Positions 23,944 through 37,099 of a stretch of 64,000 nt of DNA are shown in pieces (the stretch's first letter is position 1; each line of letters opens with the position of its first letter). Source of the DNA: Enoplolaimus lenunculus (lineage: Eukaryota; Nematoda; Enoplea; Enoplida; Thoracostomopsidae). The notes under the pieces are model-generated. The model saw only the letters and a program-made list of their open reading frames with translations, did no database searches and had not been told where the DNA came from. The stretch lies in contig JASANG010002758.1 of NCBI GenBank assembly GCA_030248215.1, positions 1 to 64,000 of the forward strand, in the 5' to 3' direction. The translations under genes were made by a program, and so were the position numbers.

Positions 23944-24596
23944 ATCATGAATAAATTTCTGGTTTTTATGTATGTAAAAAGTTGCTCCGGTTATATTCTT
24001 CAGAAATATTTGTCTTCTACATCATAAATATTTTTCTTAATCATTCATGAAATTTTTGAGAAATTATAGAAATAATAGTCTGGAATTCAAGAAGAGTTCT
24101 GCTCTAAACAATTATATAATCGATGTAGAAGCCACTAAGGTTCAATGTGTATTTTTTGCCGATTTAACCCTGGTTATATTCCCTACGCAAAAAATTAAAC
24201 ATAAATTGTTTTGTATTTTAATGAGCACGTAATGTAACTGCGCATATTTGTGGAGCTCGAAAAAATTTCCAAAATGACATTTGCCGTGAATGCTTTGTTT
24301 TTGTTTTATCTCAACGTATTGAGCCGCCCAGTGATGAAGCCTCGAATTAATATTCAAATCAGTAAAAGCCCAAAAATACCCAAATGCCAAATTGAAAAAA
24401 CAATGAATGCATATGAAATGTTTTGTGCAAACCAACTCAAATTTTAGAAGCATGCTGAGCATTATTGAACACGATTAAATACAGTGTCATTCAGTGTAAT
24501 TTTGCAAACGTACAAATTACTGAAGGGACATTTTGTAAAGGAGAAATATTTAACTGCTAGTTTTAGTCACGATTACAGAATAATAGCAGTTGCTGT
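23944..24596. other. Intergenic spacer
   Basis: AT-rich with overlapping short frames on both strands; no supported gene. Confidence 0.4.
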
Positions 24597-24811
24597 CAGA
24601 GTGCCACCGGAGGTGAAAAAACCGGAGCCGGAGTTCAACGAAGTTTGCCGGAGGTGAGGAAGACAAAAGTATAGGAAACGCGCTAAGCAGATAAATATTG
24701 CGAAATTATGCAATATTTTACTACCGAAATTGCCGCAACCGGCAAAAATTTTACCGGAGCCGGAGGCCGATTTTCTACGGGAGCCGGAGGCAGACTTCCG
24801 GTGGTATCATG
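24597..24811. mobile_element. hAT-like MITE with perfect 8-bp target duplication
   Basis: Begins CAGAGTGCCACCGGAGGT and ends with the inverse TTCCGGTGGTATCATG. GTTGCTGT flanks it exactly on both sides (24589-24596 and 24812-24819). The interior is full of ACCGGAGCCGGAG motifs. An 8-base duplication with CAG...CTG-like ends is the hAT signature. Confidence 0.85.
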
Positions 24812-26319
24812 GTTGCTGTTTGTATAAATTAAGAAAGTGCGCACTGAAATGCCAGGTGAGGTATCGTGAGTAGTATACACCCTTGGGACAGTCGTAAGAG
24901 GCTGTCACAAGAGGGTTTTAATGATTTACAGTTGTATATTTGTCCTAGGGTTAGAAGGTTGTCATGGGCGATGCTTAGTACTAAAGAAAAAATACCCAGC
25001 CCACTTGTCTTACATAACAGAGCATATTTTCGGTCCTCGATTGGGATTTTTCACCCACACTACGCAATCCCATTCGTCAAACGTTTGAATTCCATTCGTC
25101 ACTTCTTTTCGTAAAATATTGCTTGTCCATCCTAACTTTAGCTTAGTTTCTCAAATTATGATGCTTAGTATATTGGTGACCTCCCCCATCCCACATGCAC
25201 CTGAATGCTATTGTTACCGTACGATTTACAAGTTTTTGCATTGTTTGCAGACAGGTGCCTACCACCATTCTATATGCACCTTTATTTTTCAACATTGTTT
25301 CACAAAGTGACGTGGTCCACAGATAATCTAGCTATCTTTCTTAGACGTTATGTTTCGCAAATGTGTGGTCAATTAAAACTCTGCAAAATACCATTAGAAA
25401 GTTTAATTTGATCGTTTTAATCTTCCCAATGCTATCCTGCAGATTTTAACTGACCATGCAACAGCTGTGTAACATCACCTCAAATATAGTTTATTAGGAT
25501 AATGATGTACCATGCCACTTTTCAATTTTACGGTGAGAACACCACATTACAATTTTCATCCACGATAAATTTTCATGTTTACTTCTGCATATTATATAAA
25601 GAGGTTCCCATCCTTATCTTACATGCACCTTTATTTTTCAACGTTTTTTCGTAAAGTGGCATGATCCACCGATATCCTAACTAACTATCTTATAAGTAAT
25701 GTTACACAGCTGTTGCCTGGTCAATTAAAGAAAGATTAAATTCATCAAATTAAACTTTCTAATAGTATTCTACAGGTTTTTAAATGACCATAAATGAGTT
25801 GCGCAACTACTTCAAATATAGATCGCCTTGTTAATGACGGACCATTCCACTTTTCAATTTCACAGTTAGTTACACCACATTTCGCTTAAGCCTAAACTTT
25901 ATAATGTTACAATCCAAAGTCTAATAAAAGGTTACAGATAACATACAATTACTTGACTCCGAACTTCAGATTCGAGAAATAGTTGGGTAGTCATTTTTCA
26001 GCATTTAATGATGGTTTTATTGTCAACACTGAAGTTATATAATGCTCATAAAAGTAAAAACACAACAAACACATATTTATTTTATGGGTCATCCACGTTA
26101 ACTCTATACACTACTGTAAAAATTGTTCCCACATACGAGCTCCTCAGTTTGTAGTTGGAGTTTTTCCAAATTACATGTCCAAATGTCACCCACATCCTGC
26201 ATATACTCTACGGACAACTCGCATACTCTCTAAGCAGCCTATACTTTGTTAAACTGCCGTCCATACCCATGCTACACTGTCAATGCGTTATTTAAAAGAC
26301 AACTATTTTGTCCGGAGTC

Positions 26320-26440
26320 TGTCAGAAGGGACTCTGTTTAGGCATATCAAGAGTCTACCTGAAGATGCTTTACTTAGTCTTATCAAAAGTGTGTCTCAAG
26401 CGACTCTATTTTACAGAGTCTGTCTGAAGCGACTGCGTGT
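26320..26440. repeat. Short tandem repeat, period about 35
   Basis: About four imperfect units around GAGTCTGTCTGAAGCGACT, inside Polinton fossil 1. Confidence 0.55.
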
Positions 26441-27394
26441 AGTGCTTATAGAGTTTGCCGCAACTAGGGGCGAAAGAAGGGTGCGCCCACCGTTGCGCTT
26501 GGTGTGCGAGGTTAAAGGATGGTTCCCACACGCCTGTCCTCACCAGGGAGACAACAGTTTAGGTTTCCGGAGCTACAAACTTCAACCCCAGGCAACCCCC
26601 CTCACCGGTCACGAAAACATTTGCTCTCGACAGGGAAACCGGGGTTTAACTTTCTGGTATACCAGGGCTATTATATTCTAACCTGCTCTGCTCTAGAATG
26701 TGTAGCAAGTCTTACAACTTTGAATGGTGAGCTTCGAAATGTAGCAATATTTTCCTACTTCCATGCTAATTTTGATAACTTTAACGGTTGGAGTTCGTTT
26801 GTTTGAAAACCTATCACTGACTATCAATGTTCCAATAAGAGCTACATTTCACAGGAAGCAAGAACAGAAACAGGGATGCAATTTTTTCACCGGAACAGGA
26901 ACCGGGACAGGAATTGAAATTGTGCCAGAATTCCGATTAAATTTTGCTCAGTTTTCAAAAATGCTACAAGCATTTGAAAACACTGGCTTCCAAATTGTTT
27001 AATCGCAATTTTATATTTGGCATGACATGATTGCAGTGTTTGAGGTAAATATTCAATCAAATATGTTTTACCGAGGTAGTATTGTGTTAATGTCATGATT
27101 GCTTCACATCTAATCACATTCGAGGTTCAACAATCCAATTGTGGACCTTAGTGCAGTTTCTTACCAGTTCACATCGGTATGTTGTACAGAACTACTTTTG
27201 TGTTTGATCCATATATGCACGATATTAACATGCCTCAGCGCGAATACGTTGCTCCAAAAATTTGTACTACGGAAACCCTAGTAGGTATAGCCCCGCCATG
27301 GGACCCTACGCGAATGGGAGTCTCATGGGAGAGGTTTTTTATTAATAGTCATCATCAGGCAGAATTTTTATAACGCTTATAATTCAAAAAATCC

Positions 27395-27520
27395 TACAAC
27401 ATGGAAAACACGCCCTCCATGTTTCAGTTGGTAAAATACGCCCTCCATGTTCCAATTGGTAAGACACGCCTTTTCACATGAATTGGTAAAACACGCCTTT
27501 CCACATAAATTGTTAAAGCA
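27395..27520. repeat. Short tandem repeat with ATTGGTAAAACACGCC units
   Basis: Four to five imperfect units of roughly 30 bases, inside Polinton fossil 1. Confidence 0.7.
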
Positions 27521-28171
27521 CTTCTTCAATTGAACACCACCACGTTTTTATGTTTCCCTCCTCCCTAACCCTACCCTTAACGTCCAATATAATTGAACGT
27601 GAAATTGTTTTTTCGTTCAGAGTGTAACAAGCTTAATCGAAGTTAATCTGATCTGAGAACAATCTCGTTTTGTGTGTAATAAACTGCAACTAGACTTTTA
27701 TGAGTAATAGCATTTATTGTAACTTAACAAATCGTTTATGCACAAAATTTACTGCCTAAGCATTTACGAATTTGTAAAACGTATGTTGTTGCCTTAACAA
27801 GGGAAAAGGAGAGGATGTTAATTACTTCCAAACACTTAAAACATTTTATATTTGAACTACTGTATCCACTTTTTTCCAAAATTTCAATTGTAATATTCTA
27901 CAGCTACAAAACTGCAAAGGTTGTTCCGAAACATCTAAGACTTGCGACCTCAATTTATTGGAATAAAGCATTTTGCAATCTAAAAATTTGATATTTGAGC
28001 GCTCATAAAATAGAATGGGTTCTTTAATGTTTGTATTTGGAATTATATTGGAAGCCTTGCCTGAATTATCCTCAATAATTTGACTGCCGATAAAGCCAGC
28101 CCATAACCAAAAGAATCTGTTATAAAACCATGTCTGCTGTTCTTTCCCCTGTTACAGAACCTTTAACAAAG

Positions 28172-28522
28172 TTATTCTGCAGCCCCAAAAACCTGTTGCA
28201 ATCGTTCTGAAATGTTTTTAATTTTTCCACCACCTGTGCAGTTAATGGTAACTTTTTCGGTTAAATCATTGTAATCAATTTTTATATATTTTGTATCTAG
28301 ATCTGCTCTTTCAGATTTGAGATAATCAGTGAAACATTGATTATCATAGCATATCATTGCAGGCAGTGATATGTCATGAAATATGTTTGTGTTTGGAGAG
28401 TAATATGAAAACGTGATGTCGTTTTCGGTAACGTTGTAGATAGGTCTGGGGATAATAATTTTCGCTAACCCAACTATATTGAGTTTGACCAAACTCCAGA
28501 AACTTTGACAAATAACAGTCAA
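28172..28522 (-). pseudogene. Polinton fossil 1: probable virion-protein fragment
   Basis: A minus-strand remnant homologous to the piece at 34991-35714; the two share KIIIPxPIY, CYDNQCF and NCTGG motifs. Two copies in sister elements indicate an element gene. The protein family (capsid-type or another late protein) is inferred from position, not recognised by fold. Confidence 0.5.
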
Positions 28523-28789
28523 CTGTAGAATCTGTTAAATCAGATTCTAAATAATGTATAAACTTTGAATCTTTTTTCTATGATTATTTCAAATTACAAC
28601 CATTATATAGTTATATTCATAAAAATATAAAAAATTTATGCTCTGTTCAAATAAAAAACTCAGCAATGTTCATAATGTACCTCAACTGCGCTTCAATCTT
28701 AGATAATTTGACGAAACCCGGTTTATTTATCTAATATTAAGTACAGCTGAGGTAAACTTTAAGCCTGTTTGTTACTCATTGTTGGTTAG

Positions 28790-29074
28790 CTAGCTTATAA
28801 CGTTCATGTAATCTTTCAGCAAATCACGCCGATATCTCGAACAAAATTTCTGTTGGTCTTCTGGACGCTCCATCAAAGTGATAGCGGTAGTAGGTTCCAA
28901 GAAAATTACGGTCCAAAGACCGAAACGACGGAAAATCCAACTCGCCAAATTCTTCAACGCATAAGTTTTGGTACCCATTAATCCTAGCAACTGTTTTGAT
29001 GAAATCAGCGTGTTGTTTGCCTTTAGTGTATACAAGTGGCTCCCGTATGTGGTTAAATAGCTATGCCAGAGCAT
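28790..29074 (-). pseudogene. Polinton fossil 1: unidentified late-gene fragment
   Basis: Shares a QKFCSRYRRDL-like stretch with the 36171-36527 remnant of fossil 2 (QKEFCTKYRCEL). Its function is not recognised. Confidence 0.45.
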
Positions 29075-29233
29075 CTTCAGGGTAATGGAAAGTATTGGTT
29101 GTTATATCAAAAGTACCATTGACTCGGAGGACTGAGCTACAAAGAAAAAGTAGTTTTTGATTAACTTCATTGAAAGGAAAGAAGAGGAAAGAAGTCCTGA
29201 GAATGGAGGTATGTATAAGAAAAGAATGTTAGC

Positions 29234-29594
29234 TTACTTCATGCTAACTTCCTGTCGGTATGACAGTCCACGAAGATCTGGAGCGAGCGTAAAGTGATAG
29301 ATTTCTCCATGAAGTCGAAATTTGGCAGTGATTTCTGTGGTGACGTACGATCGCACGCGGATGTAACACGTGTTGAGCAAGATTGTTGCCATATTGAAGA
29401 TGTATATAACTTTTGATTGCGAGTAACTTTGAACTGAACATGCCAGCAACTGTTTGTGAATCGTAAGATGATGAATAACACGACGACAATAAACGCAACA
29501 AACAAGATAATGTGACATAGAGAACTGATTTCCTGAAGCAAAACCCACCCTTTTTAAATGCAGACATGTTGTTTATTTTGATCAAGGGCTTCAA
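29234..29594 (-). other. Overlapping short minus-strand frames in fossil 1
   Basis: One frame contains a strongly hydrophobic segment that could be a membrane span (HIILFVAFIVVVLFIILRF). No homology is recognised, and it may be chance. Confidence 0.2.
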
Positions 29595-30034
29595 TGTTGT
29601 ATAATGTTATTAAAAGAAATGGTGTGATATCGGAATTCCGTCTGGGCAACAGCAGCCAAGTACTGTATTGCTCTGCCTGGTACAAAATGCAAAACTGCAA
29701 GGAACTAAACCAGAGTTACGAGTTGTTGATCGGTACCTGGAGATCACAGCTAAAGTATGGCTATTAATCCCTCTAACAAAGTTTTGTTAAAGTTCTTGTT
29801 GAAGAGATTAACAAAAACAACAAAAAATAATGCTAATTCAAATGGTGTAAAAGTATCGGTAGAGAGATGCCAAAGTGTTCATTTACTGACACTCGATTGT
29901 TGACAATGAATCGCTGTCTGATTTCTGCAAGACTGATATACCAAAATAAGTTGTTCTGTTAAGAATGTTATGAACAATGTTGAATTTTATATATCCCTAG
30001 GTGAAAGGACACTGCGGCGTTCAACTTAGTTAAG

Positions 30035-30580
30035 AACTACGACACTCTAATTTGCTAACCCCTTTCGGAAAGACTAGTTTTGCAAGCGCACAACGCAATC
30101 TAATGCTGTTTAATGCAGCTATGAACTGTGCTAATATCTCCCGTCAGAGATTATAATCACAGAACAGGAGACGAAAATACCAGAGTCGGAGCCGAAGTCC
30201 AACAAAAACTTCGACACTCTAATTTTCGAACGCTTTTCGAAAAAGCTTTCTCCACAAACTTTGCAAACACACCAAAATCTAATGTTGTCTAATGCAGCAA
30301 TTAGATATGGTACTATTCCCCTCATCAGACAGCGTAAGGGTGCAAATGGAGATGTAAACACAAGAACCGGAGCCAGAGTTCAGTTCAACAAATACCGTTT
30401 TCGAAATGGCTTGCCACACAAACTTTGCAAGCGCGCAACACAATCTACCGCTGTCTAATGCAACTATGAGCTAAGCTACTATTCTCGCAATCAGACACTC
30501 AGACAGTATAACTGCTACAATCGGATGTGAAAAAAACTGGAGCTTGAATTAAAAAATATTGCCGGAGCCGGGCCCTGTGG
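30035..30580. repeat. Three-copy tandem repeat, period about 170
   Basis: Units share GACACTCTAATTT, CACAAACTTTGCAA and a CTGTCTAATGCA core, at about 30041, 30213 and 30385. Divergence between units is substantial. Confidence 0.7.
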
Positions 30581-31427
30581 GGAAAAATTAGTAAATAAAA
30601 ATGGCTCTGAGGGCAACCTCGACAAAGCTTTCTCAACTGTCCCTCTCCAAACTAATTCACCAAGGAGTATATATTTCTAAAATTACAAAAAAGTCCACAA
30701 CGGAAATTTCTAACTAAGCAGGAGTCGGAGGCAGACCTCCGGTTGCACCGTGGACCACACTTACACATTCGAGAATTAAAAACGAATCCACAATAGTTAC
30801 ACCCTATTTCAAGAACAGGGGTCATCGAATCGTTCCAAAATTTACAGATACTGCATCAGCTAAAACATTGCAATGTGGGTATCGTTCGTAACCGATACAT
30901 TTTTGTTCCTGGTGTTCTATGATTTCATCACGATTTTCTAGGCTATCTACATTCAGCGGTCGAGGCGAAACGTTTGCACAAGTGCTGGGAACAGGATCCC
31001 TGAAATTGACTTTTGCATGGTCTATGTTTTAAATCTCGAATAATGTACATGTTTCTAGTGCAAGCAAGGTGAGGTGTTACACACATACACACGCAACTTA
31101 AATTTCCAGCTACTTGAAATGATTGGGTTTAAATTAAATTTGAATCAGGTTCGTCTAAGATTATCTTATAATTTTACAAAGCCTAATGTTGGTTGCGTTT
31201 TCGAAAAAGCGTTCTCCCGCGCTAATAGGAACGGTTGTATGAACAAGTAATATAATGTTATTGTTTACTTTGCGAATATATTACCAAATAATTTTAATTA
31301 AAGATTGTTTTACGACATTCAAAATTAAAAATTGAAACGTTTTGGTGTACTTTTAATTTAAAACCTGACAACTTTGACTATACAAGACCCAGAAAATTTC
31401 CATAGAACCTAGTCAGTAGCAACAAGT

Positions 31428-33350
31428 ATGACGAAGCAAAGCTCTGAAGATGGTGCAAGCACTTCAAAGCGGCAGCGGATGGATGCTAGTACTAATCAGG
31501 TATCTCCTTATTTTACAATCACCCCTGTAGAAGAAAAATCTAGCAAAAAGTTTAGAACGAAAATTTATGATTACTCTGTTACTTTCAAGAACTTGGAAGA
31601 CACAGATATGCTGCAACTGAACGAACAGCTGTACCAAGTTCTGAGCAATGTTTTTCGTTAATCACCCACCGCATAAAGGGCCATGACTACTTCAGAATAG
31701 ATATCCAAAGTCCAAGTCTACAGTATCCAATTAATATTCCGTATGTCAAACCGAATGGTTTTTCTTTAGAAAATTGAAGCAACGCTAAACTCTAACGAAA
31801 GCCTGTTCTTTGACAAGGTTTAAAAATGAATATTATTCACACAGAGTTTCGTCAACCTGGTCAAGGCAAACGTAGGGGTCCGTTGGATTGTCAAAATTTT
31901 GGAAGTTACTTTAAGCATAAAAAAGTTTGATTCGAGTACCTTAGAAACGACATTGCCTAGGAATAGCAATTCTGATAAGTATGTTAATTTGCAACAACCA
32001 CACAATTGGAAGAGTTACAAAGTTTTTTAAATCCCTAGCTTCTTCTGCAGGTGAGACGAAAATTAAAAAATTTTATCAGGAGTGCAACGGTAGCAATGAT
32101 ACACTTTGCGGTGTGGCAGAGTTATCGAAATTTCAGATAGTTTCTTACTTTAAGAACTTTCGTTTTCAAACAAGATATTGCACATGGCCGTAAATCAGTA
32201 TACCTGTTATTGCATGGCGGACATTTTAATCTAATAAGACCTATAACAGGGTTTATGCAAAGCAAGAATTTTTGCCATCTTTGCATTAAATCTTTTGATC
32301 ATTTCCACAATTGTCTTAGTAGCTGCGTCTTATGCCATAGCAATAATTGCAAGAACCGAAATCTTAAGTCTACTCCAATTTCGTCTCTGTCTTGTAAACC
32401 ATGTAGACACTGAGTGTAATAAATGCACAATATGTCACGACTGCAACAAAAAAATTGTTAAAATGAAGACTCATCACTGCAAGCAGTACTATTGTTCCAC
32501 GTGTAGGATTTGGGACAACCCTGCAACTCACTTAGGCTATATGTAGGAGGCAAAGGTCCCAAAATCAAAAGCTAACGTTTACATTTACTTTGATATGGAA
32601 TCCATGACAGATGATGAGTCTGTTAAACATATCTCAAACCTAGTGGTTGCTAAAGAAGAGGACAAAGAAGTTATGGTCTTCAAAGAGAATGTTCTGTTGA
32701 TAAATTTAAGTCGTTCTTATTATCGAATGGCAAGGCAATGTCTCAGCACCAACTCGTAGTTATTGCCCATTCTCTCAGGGTATGATTCATATTTTATTCT
32801 GAACTGGTTATACACACAAGTGGTGTTGCCTAAAAGTGTAATTATTAAAGGAACGAATTTATGCTGCTATCGATTGGGAAAAAATGAAATTCTTGGATAG
32901 TTACAATTTTATAAATTGTTCACTAAGGAGCCTTCCAAAAAGTTTTAATTTTACGACAAAGCTTTGCAAAGGTTGGTTTCCCTACGCCTGGAATACAAAA
33001 GCCATGCAGGGGTAAAAAGGAAATATTGCATCAAAAAACCTTTTTGAACCCCAAAGAATGGATCGTAATACTCAAAACGATTGTGATCAGTGGTGGGGAA
33101 AAGTAAATCGCACATTTTCATGCAAGCTGTATAGTTTGCAAGAAGCATTGGAGGCTTGCTGCATCGATGACGTATTACTTTTGGAAACAGCATGTAAACA
33201 ATTTCGTGATATGTATTTTGAAACAAGTAAAGTTACATTTGCGACGAAACCATTCCATTGTCAGCGGAATATTCATTTGAAACAACAGGTAAATCATTCT
33301 CGTTTGTCACAACTGAAATCAGGTATACCTTGCCTAAGTCGTGGTTGAGA
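31428..33350 (+). pseudogene. Polinton fossil 1: family B DNA polymerase remnant
   Basis: The N-terminal part reads FTITPVEEKSSKKFRTKIYD, as Polinton pol genes begin. A later part has YIYFDMESM, the exonuclease-type motif of protein-primed family B polymerases, followed by HISNLVVAKEEDK. Cysteine-rich stretches lie between them. The palm region is missing or beyond recognition. A homologous block is at 45310-45560. It is a fossil with many breaks. Confidence 0.75.
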
Positions 33351-33675
33351 TGTATGTATATATAGAAGTGAATAAATGTTGAGGTCCACTTGGTTATCAC
33401 TGTTGCTTCGTATAACAATTCCATTGGGTTCCGTATACCTGTTGCTCTAAACGTAATCAAATAAAACATTAACCAAGATGTCACCAGACATACGCCTTGC
33501 GCCCCCCCCCGTTAAATCCATTTAATTTATAAAGACCTAAATGCGGTTAATTTTTGCTCTAGAACTTACAATGTGCAATGTTTTCATTTAAAAACAATTC
33601 AACAAATTGAATTTTAAGGCTTCAATATTTTTAAAGGATTCTGTTATCTTTAAATGCTTGGTGCTAAGGTAAAAC

Positions 33676-33741
33676 AGTAGTATACACCCCCCCCCTTGGA
33701 ACAGTCGTAAGAGGCTGTCCCTAGGGAGGGTTTTCTTGATG
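33676..33741 (+). repeat. Polinton fossil 2 left terminal inverted repeat
   Basis: Pairs with 42178-42240. The C-run length differs between ends. TAAAAC precedes it. Confidence 0.85.
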
Positions 33742-34099
33742 ATTTACAGTTGTACTTTTAGTAGTAAAACACCCACACCATTCTACTTACTGAAAACATC
33801 ATATCTTCGGACCTCGATTAGGGTTCTTACACCCACACTACGCAATCTAATTTGTTTTGGATCCCATTTGACAGTAGCTGAAATTAAAATAAGATGTTTT
33901 TCTGACTTTCAACAAAATGTTATTATACGTAGCTATTCTATTATGAGATTGAGGGGGGAGGTGATATTTTACATTATTGTACGCAAACTAGCCATTGCAG
34001 TTATATTCATGACAGAGTATGTTATTATGAGTAACTTTTACATTGTTGTTGCAAGCTAGCCTTTTAATTATTCAAACTTACAACAAAAATAGCTGCTCC

Positions 34100-34960
34100 G
34101 GACCTCGATTAGGGTTCTTACACCCACACTACACAATCCCATTCGTCAAACGTTTGAATCCCATTCGTCACTTTTGGTAAAATGTTGCTGATCCACTGTT
34201 ACCATTCGCCAGCGTTTTTGGTAATTGTGGGATGGGGAAGCATGTGTACCAACCTAAGCTGTCCTATACTTTGTTAACTTCACCTACGCCTTGCCTACGC
34301 AATCCTATCCTTAGCTTACTTTTCTCAAATTATAATGCTTAGCGTATTGGTGCCCTTTTCCATCCCACATGCACCTGAACAGTTTTGTTAACATACAGTT
34401 TCCAACTTCTCTGCATTGTTTACAGATAGGTGCCCACACCATTCTGCATGCACCTTTATTTTTCAACATTTTTTAATAAAGAGACATGGTCCACCGATAA
34501 CCTAACTAACTACCTTAGAAGTTATGTTGCGCAACTGATGTATGGTCAATTAAAAAGTATGTGGAATACACCTTTCAGTGTTATTCTACAAATTGTAATT
34601 GACCATGCAACAGCTGTGTAACTTTACTCCTAATATAGATCGTTAGGCTAACGATGGACCATATCATTTTTTTAATTTATCGGTAATGCTTAACACATCG
34701 CAAGTTTTCCTAATTAACTTTATGTTTACATCTGCATATCTTGCAGAGAGGTGCCCACCCCCATCCCACATGCACCTTTATTTTTTCAACATTTTTCCAT
34801 AAAGAGACAAATCATTTTTTAATTTATCGGTAAATGCTCAACACATCGCACTTTTTCTTAATTAACTTTATGTTTACATCTGCATATCTTGCAGAGAGGT
34901 GCCCGCCCCCATCCCACATTGCACCTGAATTTTCGCATTATCTTTAGGTTTTTTTTTATA
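34100..34960. repeat. Repeated GAGAGGTGCCCACC / CCATCCCACATGCACC modules near the Polinton end
   Basis: At least three related modules of 100-350 bases carry GCACCTTTATTTTTCAACAT and ATCTTGCAGAGAGGTGCC. The same modules lie at 25130-25680 behind the fossil 1 left end. They look like subterminal repeats of this Polinton family. Confidence 0.65.
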
Positions 34961-34990
34961 TCCTTCAGAAATCAAAATATCAACAGTCAC

Positions 34991-35714
34991 TTATGTTGTT
35001 TTACTCTCAAACTTTAATTCTAGCGAAATGATCCCATTACCGTACTGTACTGGTTTACCGGAGGAGTCCAAAAGTTCAAGACGCAGTTTGTTCGAGTAAA
35101 GCAGTTTGCAGCCTAAAAATTTGATAATTCTAGGCTCATAAAAAAGTATAGTTTCAGAAAGTCCTATAATAGGAACTAAAATTAGTATTTTTTTAGAGTT
35201 GTCATCTATAATTTGATCTGCAATGAAGTCAGCTAGCAAACAGAAAAATTTGTTATAGTACCATAAATCAACAGTTTTTTCACCTTCAATTAGTCCATCA
35301 ATAATATATTTTGTCAAACCAAGTACTCTCTGCAATTTCAATGATATATATTCAATTTTCCATCCACCTGTACAGTTTACGGTAATTTTTTTGGTCAAAT
35401 TGTTATAACTGAAATATATATTTTTTGCATCAACTGATGGAATTTTGAATTGAATATGACTAATGAAGCACTGATTATCATAACAAACCAGTGGATCAAG
35501 AGTCACTCACTGTATGAGATATTTTGTCTTCTGGAGAATAAGTGAAAGAAAAATCAGATTTTGTTATATGATAAATAGGACAAGGGATAATAATTTTACT
35601 TAGCCCACATTTATAAGGTTTCAATCCAAAGTCCAAGAAGGTCGATAGACAACATTCAATTACATGACTCTGAATTTCCGATTCGAGAAATACATAGGTA
35701 GTCATTTTTAGCAT
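34991..35714 (-). pseudogene. Polinton fossil 2: probable virion-protein remnant
   Basis: Longer sister of the 28172-28522 remnant, with the same CYDNQCF and NCTGG motifs. Its placement behind the terminal repeats is parallel in both elements. Confidence 0.5.
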
Positions 35715-36170
35715 TCAATGATGCTTTTATTGTCTACACTGAATTTATATAATAATACCCATAAAAATAAAAAACACAGCAAACACACATTTATCTGAAA
35801 TATACCTGTGTTCTAGAATGTTTAGCAGTAAAATGATGAGTCTGGAAATGCAGCTAAATTTTCCCACTTCTGTGTTAATTTTGATAGCCTTAGCTGTGGG
35901 AGTTCGTTAGTTTGAAAACCTATCACTAACTATCAAGATTCCCATAAGATCTACTTTTCACAGCATGCAGTAATAGCAACAGGCATTGAAATTTAACAAA
36001 TTCCAATGGAATTTTGCTAACTATTCAAAAGCGCTACAAGCAGTTGAAAATATAGAATTCACATTGGTTTTATCGTATGAAATATATGATTGCAGTGTTT
36101 GAGGTAGTTATTTAAATGAAATAATTAACGAGGTAGTTTTGAGTTAATGCCGTGATTCCTTCATGTCTAA

Positions 36171-36527
36171 TCACATTCCATGTCCAATAATCCAATTGTG
36201 AACCCCAGTGTAGTTTCCTACCAATTCACATCGGTATTTTGTGCAGAATTCCTTTTGTGTTTGATTCATATATGCATGATATTGACATGGTTCCGCGCGA
36301 ATAAGTTGTTCCATAAATTTGAACGACGGAAACCCTGTTTTGCCAATTTCTTCGACATTATAGCTTTTGTGGGCCCGTACTACTGCATGTTTGATGTACT
36401 GTGCTTGAATCTCTTCCTTTGTGTAAATTGTATTACCATTAGAAATATGATTGAAAGTCCACAGCAACGCCTCATCAACATTTTCGAACCCGTTGCTCTC
36501 AAAGTTTTCAGTACCGTTCATTTGCAT
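36171..36527 (-). pseudogene. Polinton fossil 2: unidentified late-gene remnant
   Basis: Related to the 28790-29074 remnant by a QKEFCTKYRCEL-type stretch. It has no recognised function. Confidence 0.45.
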
Positions 36528-37099
36528 TGATGAACTATAATTAAAAATTGATGTTTTTTAAGAATTTAATTATACACAACCGCCGAAGGCAGTCGTTCAA
36601 AATTTCAATATTACTGCTTAGTGAAGACAAGATTTTAAGCTAAAATAATTTTGACAGGACCCACCGCTGCACAGTCTTATATACTTTTCATTTTAGCGAA
36701 AAAAACTGCATAAATTTACTTCTTATAGGACACACTAACTTGAAACTTTTTTCTCTCGTTGTGTTAACTCATTGACATTAACTCCATGAGGAAACGTAAT
36801 GTGGTGCTTAATTGTTGTTCCGATAATTCGCACAGTCATTTCAGTTGTTACGAATGTGTCATAACCAATAGTTTGTTTTTGTTAATAACGCTGTTGAATT
36901 TTAACAAAAACAAATTTAGACGAATCCATACTGCGAATTCTGAAAATTTCCCTAATATTTGTAATATTTAAAAATTCAACAATCAACCAAAATTTTATGT
37001 AAACTTGGTAGAACAGCGTCGTCAGCTTTTATGTGATGCTGTTGAGTTTAACAAAAACAAATTTAGATAAATTTATACTACGTACTTTTGAATTAAATA

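Larger units (their letters stand above)
24869..33500. mobile_element. Polinton (Maverick) fossil 1; left terminus seen, right terminus not found
   Basis: Begins AGTAGTATACACCC followed by a GACAGTCGTAAGAGGCTGTC block, the same terminus as the complete element at 33676-42240. Gene remnants are two minus-strand pieces near 28172-29074 (probable virion and unknown late proteins) and a plus-strand family B DNA polymerase remnant from about 31428 to 33350. About 25900-26090 is near-identical to 35610-35800 in the second element. It is clearly broken, with well over ten lesions, and old. The right edge is my estimate. Confidence 0.7.

Noticed and set aside
31428-33350. Live DNA polymerase gene
   Set aside because: It is a Polinton fossil with many breaks and no continuous frame.
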